64,000 bases of DNA from Phallusia mammillata. Its lineage: Eukaryota > Chordata > Ascidiacea > Phlebobranchia > Ascidiidae. The DNA lies in the NCBI GenBank assembly GCA_003260075.1, contig QLIY01000177.1, positions 18,074-82,073 on the forward strand, in the 5' to 3' direction. The translations under genes and the position numbers were made by a program. Below, piece by piece: positions 49,501 through 63,627 of this stretch. How positions within the stretch are numbered: position 1 is the first letter of the stretch; each line of letters opens with the position of its first letter. The notes under the pieces are model-generated. The model was not told where the DNA came from, made no database searches, and saw only the letters and a list, made by a program, of their open reading frames with translations.

Positions 49501-52500
49501 AAAAACAAATTGATTTTTCTCTCTGTCTCGATAAGAGGTTTGATGATGTCTTGTACAGTGAAGCCATCTGCTAACCCTTGGGCTTGAAGAACTGCAAACA
49601 ATGTCGTAATCAGTAAAATCTGATTTGCTGCAATTCAATGCTTTAATTATACCGATAAGTTTGATGACATTAGGAGTAAGAGTTGCCGAAATGTTTAGTT
49701 TGGTTTTGCAGCCACAATTGATTGAGGAATCCTCGCTGCTCACTGGAGCGTTCGACCCAGCTTGCATCGTTGCGCTTATCTAAAAAAAAAACATGATATG
49801 GTTGCTAAATCCGCTTATTTTGTGTAAAGAGTGTTGATGTTCCGTTTATTTTAACTGATTTAGACCACAAAATAGTTATCTGCCAATAAGAAATTAACTT
49901 ACATTGACAAATGTTTTAAGGTGTGGGATGTGAGATACAGCTGGTTGACGAGCAAGAAGGTCACATAAACCACTAACCATCATAGAAACCGTCCTCCAAT
50001 CTAAATTGCGTCTACAATCGAAAAAAATGTGCAGCGTTATGCAAAAAAGATTTATTGTGTATTGACGTTTAATGCAAAGTAGTGTTTTACCTAAAACAGT
50101 TTTTAAACAGCAAATCACTTTAATATCTCCTTGGTACCTGAACGAATAGACTTTGCTGATCTTGCCGAAAAATCGATCAAGTCGTTTCAGTACAAGAAAT
50201 AGGGCGGGGCGTACTGCCTCGATTGACCAATCAACGATGGGTAACATCCGTTTGATGTAATAAGCCAAGCCAAGACTTATGGTGGGCACAGATTCGTCAG
50301 TAAGTAACTAAATTGCAAAGTTCTAATACCACTTGTTGTTGCTGACAAATTTATATCATGATTTTACCTTTAGCAACGAGTTGGCAATTTCAGCAAGTCT
50401 AATGTGGGATTTGACATTTAGAAATTCCTCGGTTTGACTTGGCTTCAACATCTGCATTCTGTGGAAATTCAACTTTAAACTTACTCAGTAGCCCAACCTC
50501 TTAGTTTAAGACAGTGATCGTAAACTATTCGAACATCATAGCCTGCCAATGTACCTAAGTTTTGTCAAAATGAAAATGACTTTGCGTTACGAAATTTTGG
50601 ACATAAAAATGATTTATACCAGCTGAATTGGACAGTAAACAGGAAGCAGACAAATTCGTACGTATAGACTGCGTTTTCAGTACTATTAAATTATTACAAA
50701 AACAATAGATGTGATAGGTTTAATTATAACAAACTGCGACTGAAATATCGGTTTGACTTGGCTCTAAAATCTGTATTCTGTGGAAATTCAAATTTGAAAC
50801 TTAACTGAGAGTTGATCACTCAGTAACAATTCAAGATGTACTAGATTTAATTTTAACAAGTTGAATATAGATTCGAAAATCACTGTGCGTGTCATGAAGT
50901 GCCAAACGTGGCTTGCGTGTTAGGGGTAACCGACCCCTGGGGTTGGGGTTTTTTAATATCGGGCGTCATTTTGTGACTGCAAATACGTCGCTAAATCAAA
51001 TCCAAGAGCGTAAGAAACAAAGATGGAAACCCAAATACATATACTTAAAATATTAAACTGCGTTTTTTTGCCTTGGTACCTATGCATTGCTTGTTATATG
51101 GTTTTTAAAAATATTTGCTCACATTTCACAGATAAGGTAAGGCCCGAGAAAGATTTATCAACATATAGATCAAAATATCAGAGGGAAGCCCTGATGTATT
51201 TTTTCTTACTCTTGAAGTACTACAACATACCTTCCCCTTGTGTGTGTGTAAAATGTTGTGCACAGTTGAAGAACCACATCACGTGGTGCAACAAATTCCT
51301 CCGCTGTTTGACCTCCATCACCACTGTCTTCCTTATCTACACCTTCCTCGATCACCCTGACATGAAAAAGTTGATAAATTATCTCTACTCCAAGGCTCAA
51401 CCAAATGTTGCAACAGTAAAAGATTTTTTTGCGGAAATAAAAACCCAAATCGTTTGCTTGCATGTACCCAAGATCGTGTAGAGATCTTCCTTGTGGTTGT
51501 TCAGAGTGTTGTTGTGATGCAGTTATGATTGTACGCGTGAGAACTTCGACACTGGTTAGCAGGAATCTGATGCTTACAGACAATTCATTCAGCGACATAT
51601 ACTCTAAAAAGCATCCCCGGATTAAAAAGGTTTGCAACCAGTAAATATACAATCAAACTGACCTTCCATAGGAGTTATCGTAGATTGCATATGATCGAGA
51701 TAACAGGGAAGAATGCTATTAATCACAACCAACATTTCTAGTGTTCTGCTGGTTTCTGGTTGGTAAGCTATCACTGTGATACACAACCTGTAAAAAATCT
51801 TTATGCGTTACAACTGTTTTGCTTTGAAAAGACTATGATACTACGATATACTTTAAACATATGTAATTTAAAATGCAATTAAGTTTATATTTTGATGGAC
51901 CGACATAAATGACAAAGTACCGAAAATAGTCGCCAAAAGTAATTGAATCAACCCCACTTAGACATTCGTCAACCGGTTTTAGAGGCTTTTCCGCTTTGAC
52001 AAGACTCATCACCTGAAACGAGGAGTGTACGTTTGATCACAGATAACCCTTGTATTGTCCTGAATTAAACCAACGTTTGACCAACCTGCAAATGATCAAT
52101 CTCAGACGGATTTTGAAGCGCCAGCAAAAGTTGAAAAAACACTTCATGTGAAAGTTGATCATTAGGATCCTTTTCACCAGTTAACTTTAGCCAGTTAAAC
52201 TCCTTAAAGGTGGCATAATAAGTCGAAATAATGTTATGTAAAGGAGTAAGTTGCAGATTGAAATGTATAGTTACCGATAGCAGTGGAGCAGCATTAGCAA
52301 ATAACTGCAAGATAAACGGTTGTCTGTGAACTTTAAACATCATCTTGAAGACAAGTTCCAAACACGACCTGATAAGATCGTTGTCATGGTGTTTGCTGTA
52401 GATCTGTACAAATAAAAATGTTTAGATGAATATTTTCTTGACACCAAATTCTTTTGAGTCAGAAAATAAACAAACAGTGCTTATATATACCCGTGTTTCA

Positions 52501-55500
52501 AGCTTAGTTTACAAACTACACTGTTGATGACAACAGCCATAGTTGAAACATCTGCGCTAAAAGATGTAATTTTGTACACACACCCTCTCTAACAGATTTG
52601 CTTTTAATTTTAAGGTTTATGAAACGCTGACAAATTAGGCAAAACATATTTGTAACCTTAAAATTACTAGTTAAAATGCTTTACTATCGTTTAGTTCTTC
52701 TTCTATACTTTCAAAAAGCATGTAAATGTGACTTAGCATTCTGTTCGCTGTTTTTTATATCATATAGTCCTATAACAGTTTAAATCCACTCTTATTCAAT
52801 TTTTAACCTTTGACTTACACAGAGCATAGATGGTAAAATAAGACTGTATCCAGGCAACGTAAAGGTGTGGGCCAAGTGCACAATGACATCAATCACAGCG
52901 GCTGAAAATCGGCGAAGAAGTGGAGGTTCTTCGCAATGAACAACGAGGCTTGCGCTCAGCACGTGCATGAAACAGAGAAGGTCTTCTTCCCACGGAAAAT
53001 CCTCTGCAATTCAAAAGTGTGTTTAAAACCTGATCGTCATTGCCGCTTGGCATTGAAAATCATCAAACATTTTCAAGGTCTATCATTCCTTTAATCAGCG
53101 GCTTTTGATGTTGTGAACAAGTAATACGGGTATATTAGACCTGAACGAACAGTTTCATGAAAATCCCTTCTAAAATTTACAGGAATATGCACTGTAAAGT
53201 ACAGGTATACTCGGAAATCCTTTGCATATTTAGTTGCCAAAAAACGTCTTACTTGAAAGCGAAAGGAAGAGTGTGACGACAAAATCAACCCAGTAAAACT
53301 TTTGAACCACGTCTAGCTGCCGAATGATGTCACCATGCTTCGTGTCAAACAAAAAGAATTCTGCGTCCATTGCCTAAAAATAATCTTATTTGTTGTTTAT
53401 GCAGGCACTCATTCGATCATTAAGTTTAAATTTGATGGAATGCTAGCATTTTACAGTTAACATGTTGAAATTTTCAGCAGCGCTGTCCGCAAACTTTTAC
53501 CTTCCGGGGAAATGACCAGAGTTTGTTAAGCTCATCTTGTATAAAAGTTGCGTTGAGTTGTTGATCCACGGTGCTCTTCTGGTGACAAAGCGCTGAAATA
53601 ACGAACTTCAGACGAGCGATTTCGGCAAGTTTCAGTGAGATGACACGATCCGTCATTAACTCAGTGCCTTCATCTTCATCCATTTGCACTAAGTTTAACT
53701 GCAAAAGCATACCATACATTTAGGTAATATATACAATAAATGTTTTACCCACAACCCCACAACATTGAAGAGCAAAGGCACGATATCGTAACTAATACAA
53801 TTCAATGCTCGAAACGCAGTTGGTGTTGAGTTCCACCAAGATTGTTTAATTTGTTACAAAAAAAGTTGTTAAAGCATTTTTGTTCAATACAGCCTAAAAT
53901 TTTTGCTTAATTTCCGCAAAAATTCGTGTATATTGCATACCTCAGGGTAAACAGCTTTACGAAACTGGTAAAAGTCGCGAACATAGCAATGTCTGCAAAG
54001 TATATGGTTTTTCCGACGGTCAAACAGCTGGTACTTTCTGTGATCCGATTCAGGAACGTCGATTGAAATCAACGCTTCTCTCAACACCGAGTCAAATGTG
54101 CTGGTGTCGGTTACTTCAATCTGCAAAAAAAACAAGTTTGAGTAGCACTATTTATCATTAAACTAAGTTTTTTACGATATACATAGTTCAAATTTTATTG
54201 ATACAGTAGCCGAAAACCCACCTGGGTAGGCATATAATAATCTCCTTGATTCCAAACGGTTAGTTTCTTAGCACCAGGTATGCCCGCTGTTATCAATATC
54301 TGCATAAGAGCGCGGTTATAAAAATGTGACTAAAAATCCATACAACTATTAATAAATAAATAAATAAATAAATACACACCTGTGTGTCAATTTGTTCCTT
54401 TCTTAGAGCAAGTTTGAGTGTCTTCAAGTCAATCGCTTGGATGGAAGGAATCAGTGACGTCATTGCGAGAAGAGCTGATGTAATGAGGTCTTCGTTAGTG
54501 GTTGCTAAGCGATTATAGTGGAGAATGCCTTCAACCTTGTAAAAAAAACATTTGCTTGACGAACGAAAATGAAACACAAATATTTTTGTAGCAACAAAAT
54601 CACAAGTTACCATACACATGCTATGTTATCAGTAATATCCGTCAGATTTGTTCGGTTGTAAAATAATCATAGAAGCAACTGTTTGTAGTGAGTTCAAAAC
54701 TATACTTCACGACTTACGTCCTATTAAACCTGATTTTTGATTGAAATTTATGCACACTTTTAAAATTTAATGGATGATAAACGAACGTCTAATATCGTTC
54801 CGTCCGCAAAATTATAGCTTACCAGATGACTAAATAGCACATGTGCGATGGGTGGAGAAATGTCCTGCAGTATATTGGGAAGCCTTCGTAAAACCCAAAG
54901 CGAATAGAATTGATCTGTTTTAGCTGTCATCTTCTCCAAGACTCCACGTAGAAACAAACTCGCATCTTCGCTCAGACATGACGTCACCAAGTTCCGAGCA
55001 ATATCTCCAACTAAATTGCAAAGGCCACTATTGTGTGTAGAACTACTTTTGACAGGTGGCGCAAAGAGCTGAATTTTTAATTCAGCGGTTACACAAGGGT
55101 AGTGTCAGTATCTATATTTTGATAAGTTTTAAGTTGGTTTTAATGTAATATTTTTTACAAAACCTTACCCTAACCCAAATAGTCCAACTTTTATCATTTT
55201 TTTTACCGGAATACCCCTATAAATAGGTTTAGGTAATCTTTGCGCCACCTATCGATATTTAGCTTGTTTTGGGCTTTACATGAGTTGCTGTGTAAATGTA
55301 TTTTCCATTTTTGATGGTCAAAACATATTGCAGAAATTTATGCAGAAATTTTTTTTGTGTTTCCTAAATAACAAACATGGTTTCTTATTTTTCATATTTG
55401 TCAAATTTGACGCTGTGCAACAAAATACTTGCCAGACTGTTTTTCTTTCGTCATGCAAACATCCGACGTAAGCTGCAGAACTGTTGGTAAGCAAGCAGCA

Positions 55501-58500
55501 ATACATGGTGGATAGGCTGGAGAAAACGGGAGAGGGGACACGTGGTCAACTCTGTAGATATTTTCTTGGCTGTCTGTGGCAAATTTCACAGGTTTGAAAA
55601 CCATTGAAAAGTATTCATTAGTGGGTATTTATAATCACAGGTTTAAAAACAATTAAAAAGTATATATTAGGCTGGATTTGTAATCATACTTTCTTCTAGG
55701 TTGTTAATTCTCGTTCTGCTGTGGCGTTTCCAATCTTCCCGACGCGAATCACCAGTCATTGTGCTCGAACCCAGACTAGGAAGACGAGCTGACAAACGTC
55801 GACTTGAGCAATTACCCGCTTCTACTCATTCAAAAAAAGGTTCTCGGTTGAACAAAAACTTTAAAACATTGTTGGACATTTGTTTTTGTAGAAGTTTACC
55901 ATCCTCAAGTTCCTCTGTGTTAACTTTCTTCCGTACTTCAGCGAGGATAGTTTGTGTAAGTGGTACATCAGTCAGGTGAAATTTACTGCGTGCAATCGTC
56001 CGTTGCTCAGCTTCTCGCTGCAACAACTTTTTCAGTTGTTGTTCTTTGTAATGAGACCTAATAAACAAAACACAGTTATGTTCGTTTCAAAGAACATTTC
56101 GCCAACAAAAAAGAAATCAGTATTTGTTGGACAATTTACATAAAAACGAAGTGATCATCCATTTACATTGAAAAGATAAACATTTTTTCCATTTCTTAAA
56201 AAAACTGTTTATACTTACAGCGTATCTGTGGCTAAAAATGCGGCGCCTTGAGCAGAGGAACTGTTTTGAGCCAAAATCTTGTCAATGTTGATAATGTTGG
56301 ATACCCACGGTGGATCTGGTATCACAGCTGTCGCTAACCCCAGGTCATTATGAGACAAAGTAAACGATGCGGAGGGAACGTTCATCTGCAACAAAAGTAG
56401 TCATAAAAATGGAAGCATGTGTGACCAAACTAATAAATGATCCAATACTTTGTATGTTTGTCTAGCTTTTACTTCGGTGTTTTTCCACACATAATATCGA
56501 CAATCCCACAAAACTCGCAATTTGCGAAGTGCTCGGACTCGGTTGTGCGGGTTAATGTGATATAGATCTCCCACAATGCAAGACTGAACTTCATCCGGAA
56601 TACGGTAGGCGGATAGTAAAAAGAGAGAAGCTGCAAATAAGGAGAACGATTAAAGCCTTCAAAAACATCATGTAAAATGGGATGGTAGGTGAGATTTTTT
56701 TCAAAGTTAAACTTTTCAGTGAAAGCGTTTCGCTTTGTGCATCGCCCCCCCCCCATCTCCCACAATGCAAGACTGAACTTCATCCGGAATACGGTAGGCG
56801 GAGAGTAAAAAGAGAGAAGCTGCAAAGAAGGAGACCGATTAAAGCCTTCAAAAACATCATGTAAAATGGGATGGTAGGTGAGACTTTTTTCAAAGTTAAA
56901 CTTTTCAGTGAAAGCGTTTCGCTTTGTGCATCAGACATATTCTTTTAAATATGGTAAATATGGAATCACCAAGCAAAAAAATGCAAGCACCAAAATATGT
57001 TTCCGCCAATGTTGGGTATCTTAATGACTTGACGGCCAATGCTTGGCCTTCCACTGACCGGTCACGCAATTATTATAGTGTAGTTTGTGCAACTAATTCC
57101 TTCCCTTTCAAAGCGTGGCAAATCCCCTATATTGAAATTGAATTAAGCACAATGTTTTCGTACATTTTTATGTTAAAACCCATGAGATTTCTCCTGCCTT
57201 TAAATAACGATGCATGTTTAAACAAATTACTTAATTATTGTCTGGTTACAGAATACCTGCGACTTGGGTAATGCATTTGCTGCCATCCAACATAATTTCC
57301 CAGCAAAGTGCATGAGTGTCAACCAAAAGCTCATCAGTAAGCAGTGTTACAGCTTTCAGCAGAACAGAAAGAGGAACTTTTGTCAAAACAGAAGCTCGGT
57401 TTTTAAGATACCTGAAGAAACCAAAAGCTACATGACACCAGTCGTAGATGCTAAATTGTATAACATGGTTTCACTTAATATAAAAAAACTGCCTACCTTG
57501 TCTGTATTGTTTTTTTAAGCAACTTACGTGGTAAAGGCGGTGGTTGAACTCTGTTCATCGCGAAATGCGTGTTCCCAAGTATCCGTTTGCTGCAAAATAC
57601 AAAAGAAATTGGGTCATGTACACATTATAGCAATAAACACTATTTATAATTTACCTTGTCCGAGTTCGCAACAGATTCGTGAATGGCGTTAATCAATCGG
57701 TTGCAAGACCGGGTGAGACGCTGGTGACAAAAGGGATGGCAAAAATCCATGTGATCACACAAAAAATTTTGTTGGTTGGTCAACGCCAACATGACCTGGA
57801 AATGTACGTTTATATGTCATAAATGGCAAAACGTTTTTCGAAATGTTGGCAACCCAACGTACCTTAACCCACGGTAGATTATCAACACAAGTGACCTCAG
57901 ACTTTGGTGTCGGGCTATGTGTTATCGCTGACGCGTTAGTGTCTCTTGAATCCCTGTTTTCCGACAAAGTTGAACTGTTGCCAAGCGACATGGTGCTGCC
58001 AAAGGACAGGCGACTGCAAGAGCTAAACGGCGAGAAATTGCCTCCCAAATAGAGGTTGTTGGTTGGCACAGTAAGCATGTTAGCACTGAATGTGCTGCTG
58101 CTGGTTGCACACGCATGAACTTTGGAAGTACCTTCACTTGTATCGGTTTTACAAGTGCTTGTACGACGAGTTGCTGCTGCTACGCTAGATTTTAAAACTC
58201 CACTGTCCGCAGACACATCACGTGGTATTTCTGAAGAATATAATAATTAGTTTTGCCTTAAAATTCATTGTACTAATCGACCCATAGGTTGTCTCAAAGA
58301 TAATCCTGTCTTAATTATCAATATAGATTAAGGTTTTTACTGGATGGGATGTACTTCGCAAGGATATGTACTACAAACTCTACATGGGACTGATCAGCTA
58401 TATGAAAAACGTTAAAATGACAGCTAACCATCGGGTGGATCCTCCAACAAATCATCACTCCAATTGATCAAACAATTTATCAAAACTTGGCCGACAACCG

Positions 58501-61500
58501 AAATAAAAGGCAACACATAATGTTATAACTTAAGCAATATTGTAAAAAGTCTGGATCGTTTTTCCGCAACAAAAATAAATAAACTGACCTTGTACTGGAA
58601 CCTTTAATGTTTCAGTGCTTATGTTAAACTGTTGATCAAGATTATCCGAAAACTTAATAGTTTTTTTACACGGTGATTCCAAAGGTTTAATTTGTGGAAC
58701 CACAATGAGACCAGACGAGTTGTCAAAAGCTAAAACAAAAAAGCGCTGTTCGGTTACACGAAGAAATAAAACCTTATTGATGTTTCTAACAAACTTATTT
58801 TCACCTGTGCTCCTGCCGTGAATTTGTTCTTGATGTGGTAATCTAGGATAGACATCTCGTAAAAAGACAGTGATCTGATAAAGCAAGTCTGTTGCAGTCA
58901 TGGACAGCGCCATCGGACATTTTTTTCCAGTGTCGTTCACTCGCACTGTTAATCGGGAAAAAAAATTGTCTAATATATAACACTTTTCTATATACTACGT
59001 AAAGTTATCCTTACTGTCGTAAAGAAAGTTTTCCTTCAAATCTTCATCATAGTTGCGTCGTTGATCCTCTTTATTTCGAACATCGCCTAAAACCGTTTTT
59101 GGGTCGTTGTTGGCGGCCAGAACTTTCTCCAGAAAGGAAGACACGGTCTGTTGTTAACACACAGACTCATGACAACACGTCAATATTGCATTTCCCGCAA
59201 CATCTCATTGACAGCATTTCGTGATGTTATTTGGTAACTTGTATGTATTTGCATTTAGATTTTGTTAATATAGTTTGTACGTGTACGCTGTGGATGGGTA
59301 CATTTTCAAAGTATTTTTGTCAGATTACTAATTTATATTGTTACCTCTCCCCATTGATGAAACAATTTAGCCCCTGTAGTATAGAACTTTGCATTTTTGT
59401 GACATCGCTTGCTTTGCATTATCCGATTTTTCATCCAATGGGGCCAGGCGCTGTTCGAACAATTCTCAACAAAGTTGGCACACTGCATAAATACGGCGGC
59501 CCGCGAAATAATCGGCGATTCCTTTAAAAGCATGTATAGTTTTGTTTTCGTTTGTTGTAGTCAAGTATCTGAACAAAAAAGAGAAACAATGTACCAATCC
59601 CATGACCGATCCCAGTACATTAGGCTCAGGAACAGTTCCCGGCGGACAACAGTCCATCAGAAAGCGAAGAATTTGTAAACCATTTGAAATGTCAAATTCG
59701 TCTACAGTAAATTCACTTTCTTTCACAGCAGCTTTGTTTTCCGATTTTTGAGCAAATAGAGGCGCTTCTGCAATAATGTTGTTTGTTGAAAAGCTAGTCA
59801 CATTCGTATGCATAAAAGCAAATTATTAAATACATACTGAATGAATCGAATTCTATGTCTTCCTCTTTTTCCATTTTTTTAGTCATTTTCTTTTTAATCA
59901 TACGAGAAAAAAATGTTGAATTCACGTCGTCCTCGTTTTCTGTTTGAAGAAAAGTTCGATTCTGAGATAAAAAAATAACGATTTAAAGTCCGCATGCTGT
60001 CTCTTGGAAAAACATTCGTATAGTTTTAAACGTCCTTTATACTTCTACCGGGTATCATCAACTTATAAATAACTGCACAGTTTTCGGCATTTCAAGCATT
60101 TACTTTCAAAACATTACATATTTATTGCAGATTTTAAGCCAACCAACCTGAGTTTTCATTTTAAAAATGCTACCGATTTTATTAAATCGTTTTCTGTCAG
60201 CGTCAAATGAAGGTCGAAAATTTAGGTCTTCTTCATCCGACGATAAATCCTGAACCATTCTGCGAAGCAAAAAAAGGTAACGTTCTCAACTAATAATCTT
60301 TATTGCGATCAAAAACTGATTTAACCACATGTTAAACTAACAGCACATCAAAAACACTTACGAAAAATTCGATGTTGTTATTCCAGGGGAAACAGCATGA
60401 CTGCTCATTGGGGAGCGGTCAAGAAATTCCATGCTCAGGCGAAATATGCTACTGGCTTTGCTTGAGTTTCTTTTATCTGGGCGTTTTTGCAACAACGGAC
60501 TTGAAGCCAAATCAATTCCGCCACGCCTACACACCATTCGTTGATTAATGACAAAAATAGTTTTCAAATGGTGCTGCGGTACCTGAATGCACGTGTTGAC
60601 AAAGGTGTGTTGGTATCGATAGATTCATTTCTTTGGGTCTTTTTTGGTTCCTAGACAGTTTTAAAAAGCGTTTACTGGACATTTTTCTGTTTGGCGTAGA
60701 CGGTAAATCTTATTTTCAACGAAATATAAATACCAGGTAGAAAAAATAAACAATGAAGACCAAACGCATGGCTTTGTAAGTTACAAACCTACCTGTTCCT
60801 TTAGCCATTGCCTGCGCTTTCGCATTGGAACTGACATAACTGTGAGTAGCACTTGATTAAAAGCTGATGGATGACGAACGCGTACAAACTGTACGAGATG
60901 TCGAACTTCTTCATATAAGCTCTGTTAGGTAATGGAAACATCAATGACTAAGTAAAATAACTATAGTGTGAGAGCAGAGACCATTTTTACCTTGTTTTCA
61001 CTACTGTACATTTTGTTACCAAGTTGAATGCATTTTTCCACGACATCCCGAAAAGTTGTTTTCACAACAACATCTTCCAACAAGGTTTTGGCGGCAGCAT
61101 TTGCACAAAGGATCTCGTCATTTAAATCTAAACAGCAGAAGTAAAACACATCAAACATTTAAGCACGATGTTTCTGTGAGGAAAAAAATAACATTATAGT
61201 ATTACTTCGTATTTTTGCAGAAGCACTATATGACAGTAATGGAAAGTTTGGTAAAAAAGTGAAGATCTTTTTTGCATGTTATAAACAAAGTGGACTTAGG
61301 CAAAAATTCGTACAAAAACGTTAGTCAGTTACCTCCCACTTCGCAATTGTTAACATCTATACTACAGTAAGCAAGCAATGGATGTAGGAAATCCATTGTT
61401 TCTGAGAGAGGTCGACTCCTAATAACTTCTTTTACATAATTGCAAAACGCGTCGCGTTGCATTGAAAATATATTGGTAATCATCAGCCGCGTCTAAACAT

Positions 61501-63627
61501 AAAAACGTGATCAAAAACAAGTCAACAGTACACAAAAAACGATTATGTGTACATTATACTGTAACTATCCCCCAAATTTACCGAAGCAAATATATTTGTT
61601 TAACAGAAGTTGCTAATGTGGAGTTTTTAGGTGGTAACTTTTCCCATTTTACACAAGAAGCTTTACACATACATAACTAGGTACAATGTTTATTACATGT
61701 TATGTTTCTCGGCAACTTACAGTTGTTCGAAGCTTATCACTCGATGTGTTTCTGTGGCCCGATCGTGTGCATCCGTTTAGACATCCAAGTTGGCGCGTGA
61801 GACCATGAAGAATCCGTAAAAGTTTTACGTTTACTGTAGATGATCCCTATAATGCCAATAAAAGACAACAATAATTTTAAACATTCAACAGAAACTATTA
61901 GAGAAACCACACAAAAACTACCGCATTGTTCACAAAGAAATTAAACTGTTACAAAAATGTATTCTTTGCTTTTCTTATCACTGACCTCAGTGTTGGCAAA
62001 AATACGCATCTGGAAAAGACAGTCGAGTATTTGCAGACAGACATCGAGCAAACGAACTCCCGGGTTTCTGCTTACAACCAAATTAAGCACAGAAAGCATG
62101 ACGTCAACCCGAATCCCACCATCTTCGCCAGTGTAATGAAACCTGCCAACTCCTGAAATTCCATGTAAGTTGTCCTGAAAGTTTAGACAGGTGTCTGAAG
62201 TCCACTTCTTTTCCATGGGTGACTGCTGAAAAAACATTTGATTTATTTGACATTCTGCATTTCGTATTGCGATACTTGTTTTCAAAAGACAAAAAAACAA
62301 CGAATCAACCTCACTGAAACACTGCAGTGAAAGAAGATTTAAGTATTGTATTGTAACAACGTGCACTTTCGTTACCTTAATTCTTTGTCTCATTTGCTCT
62401 TCCGTGTTGGATCCAACTGCACATATATGTAGAAATAAGTTTTCAAAAAAAATACTCTAAGACAAATGAAAAACACCAACCTTGAAAAAAAGCACCTGCT
62501 TTGTTTGACGAACAGCCGGCCGTGTTCAACTTCTGCACTTGACTATAACTTGGTAGTCCATCTGATGGCCCAAGTGAAAATTCTCCAGTGCTTGTCTGAC
62601 TCAACAAAATAAACGTGGACAAAATAACAAAAAAAACAGGACAAAATACGAAGGCATACAAACGTATTTAACTGCACAAAAGTTATTCTCAATGTTAAGA
62701 TATCAACAACCATTATCTGATGCTAAAATAAGAGAATCTGTGATGTCAAGCTGGCCTTACAATAATAAATGAAAATACAATCTTTGCCGGTATGTCAAAA
62801 AGGCTATTCGGATTAATAAAAGACGTTGACAAGATAACATGCAGCTTACTTTGCGACGATCTCTCCAACCTTCATTTAAAGATGAGCTCGGAATGTACGA
62901 AATACTGCTGTAGGATGGCGGATTGTCATTTTCCTGCAAAAATGGTTTTAAATTGGCGAATACGTCAACAAAAATATGCCATTTACAACAAGGATGCACA
63001 ACCTGGGGCCGCGGAGACTAATTTTGCGGCCGTTAACGACATGTACATTAAAATATATAATGGCAGTCGGTAATCCAATAAAACTTTTTTGCCAGCTTCA
63101 AAAGTGTTTAGAATGGTTTTTGTGCGACTGGGAATGTATATTACTGCAATATGCGTCAGACTTTTTGAACATCGATTAACTTAATTATTTGCAATAAACA
63201 GCGCAAAACAGCACACAAACATGACAACAATATAGACGGTAATAAATAAAGTTAAGTCTAAATGGCAAATTGTCCATTTCAGACTACGGAGAAGGTTAGA
63301 AATCAATCTGGACTTTCAAGCACCAGTAGATGGAATATTATGAAATAAATCCTATTTCTTTGCAGCAGTCCTTCAAAAACATAAAACATGGAGACGAGCG
63401 CGGTCGTTGTGAACTAGGACCTGTGATGCGGGCGTCAATTGCGTAAAGGTGCATTACTTCTGATGTACAGGATTACTTACTTGTGACGTCAGTTTGGAAC
63501 CTATTGCTGTAACTGATAACCGACGTACAGATGAAGAAGCAAACTTTCGTATTTTGTTAAGATTACCCATAGAAACAATCGGAGTAGAACGAACTTTAGA
63601 CAACGACGGCTTAAACGATGTCCGTTT
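46539..63627 (-). CDS. UNC80: UNC80, NALCN sodium leak channel scaffold (5' end beyond window)
   Basis: 53 exons in one frame give 2591 residues; human UNC80 is about 3258. Exons: 63481-63627, 62850-62933, 62481-62595, 62376-62416, 61986-62225, 61721-61846, 61333-61492, 60991-61127, 60793-60921, 60583-60650, 60362-60526, 60148-60259, 59838-59961, 59595-59767, 59345-59521, 59015-59147, 58805-58945, 58589-58729, 57863-58230, 57655-57795, 57528-57589, 57257-57411, 56449-56630, 56219-56385, 55900-56057, 55690-55821, 55433-55573, 54823-55010, 54380-54535, 54222-54299, 53941-54120, 53501-53698, 53253-53373, 52819-53003, 52275-52403, 52086-52202, 51921-52012, 51663-51787, 51231-51603, 50368-50458, 50138-50307, 49903-50011, 49653-49779, 49421-49591, 49229-49357, 48873-49013, 48710-48810, 48306-48468, 47723-47918, 47382-47435, 47182-47298, 47028-47095, 46539-46816. 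Landmarks shared with vertebrates: FLMDCCPPGTVPEP, AKLFHQWGE, YVRDFYQFRKAVYPE, LNLVQMDEDEG, EAVRPALFLVLKRLDRFFGKI. It is a large helical-repeat protein that bridges NALCN and UNC79 at the neuronal membrane. The Ser-rich C-terminal exons are the least certain. Confidence 0.94.
48004..48215. repeat. Partial relative of the 28920 MITE in an UNC80 intron
   Basis: It starts CAGAGTTGTAAGTCGGGCC, closely matching the terminal repeat of the element at 28920-29251, and holds several GGTTCGGCCT and GGGCC blocks. The right end is not a clean inverted repeat and no target-site duplication is visible, so it is truncated or decayed. Confidence 0.45.
50746..50812 (-). pseudogene. Duplicated 5' half of an UNC80 exon with its acceptor
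   Basis: This stretch copies the acceptor and first 14 codons of the UNC80 exon at 50368-50458, lying about 320 bases upstream in the preceding intron. The frame (RIQILEPSQTDIS) is open for a few codons and then reaches a stop with no donor. It looks like a decoy acceptor or dead exon copy. Confidence 0.55.
54351..54374. repeat. (AAAT)n microsatellite beside an UNC80 splice donor
   Basis: Six tandem 4-base units end five bases before the exon boundary at 54380, so the repeat lies inside the 5' splice region of the minus-strand intron. Confidence 0.8.
56745..56754. other. C10 assembly junction in an UNC80 intron
   Basis: The sequence 56755-56932 repeats 56569-56744 with four substitutions in about 176 bases. 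The repeat includes the 5' part of UNC80 exon 56449-56630, so the partial exon copy at 56755-56819 is an artefact of the overlap. Confidence 0.82.

Noticed and set aside
56755-56819. Extra or alternative UNC80 exon
   Set aside because: It is the overlap copy of exon 56449-56630 across the junction at 56745 and lacks the 3' half of the exon.
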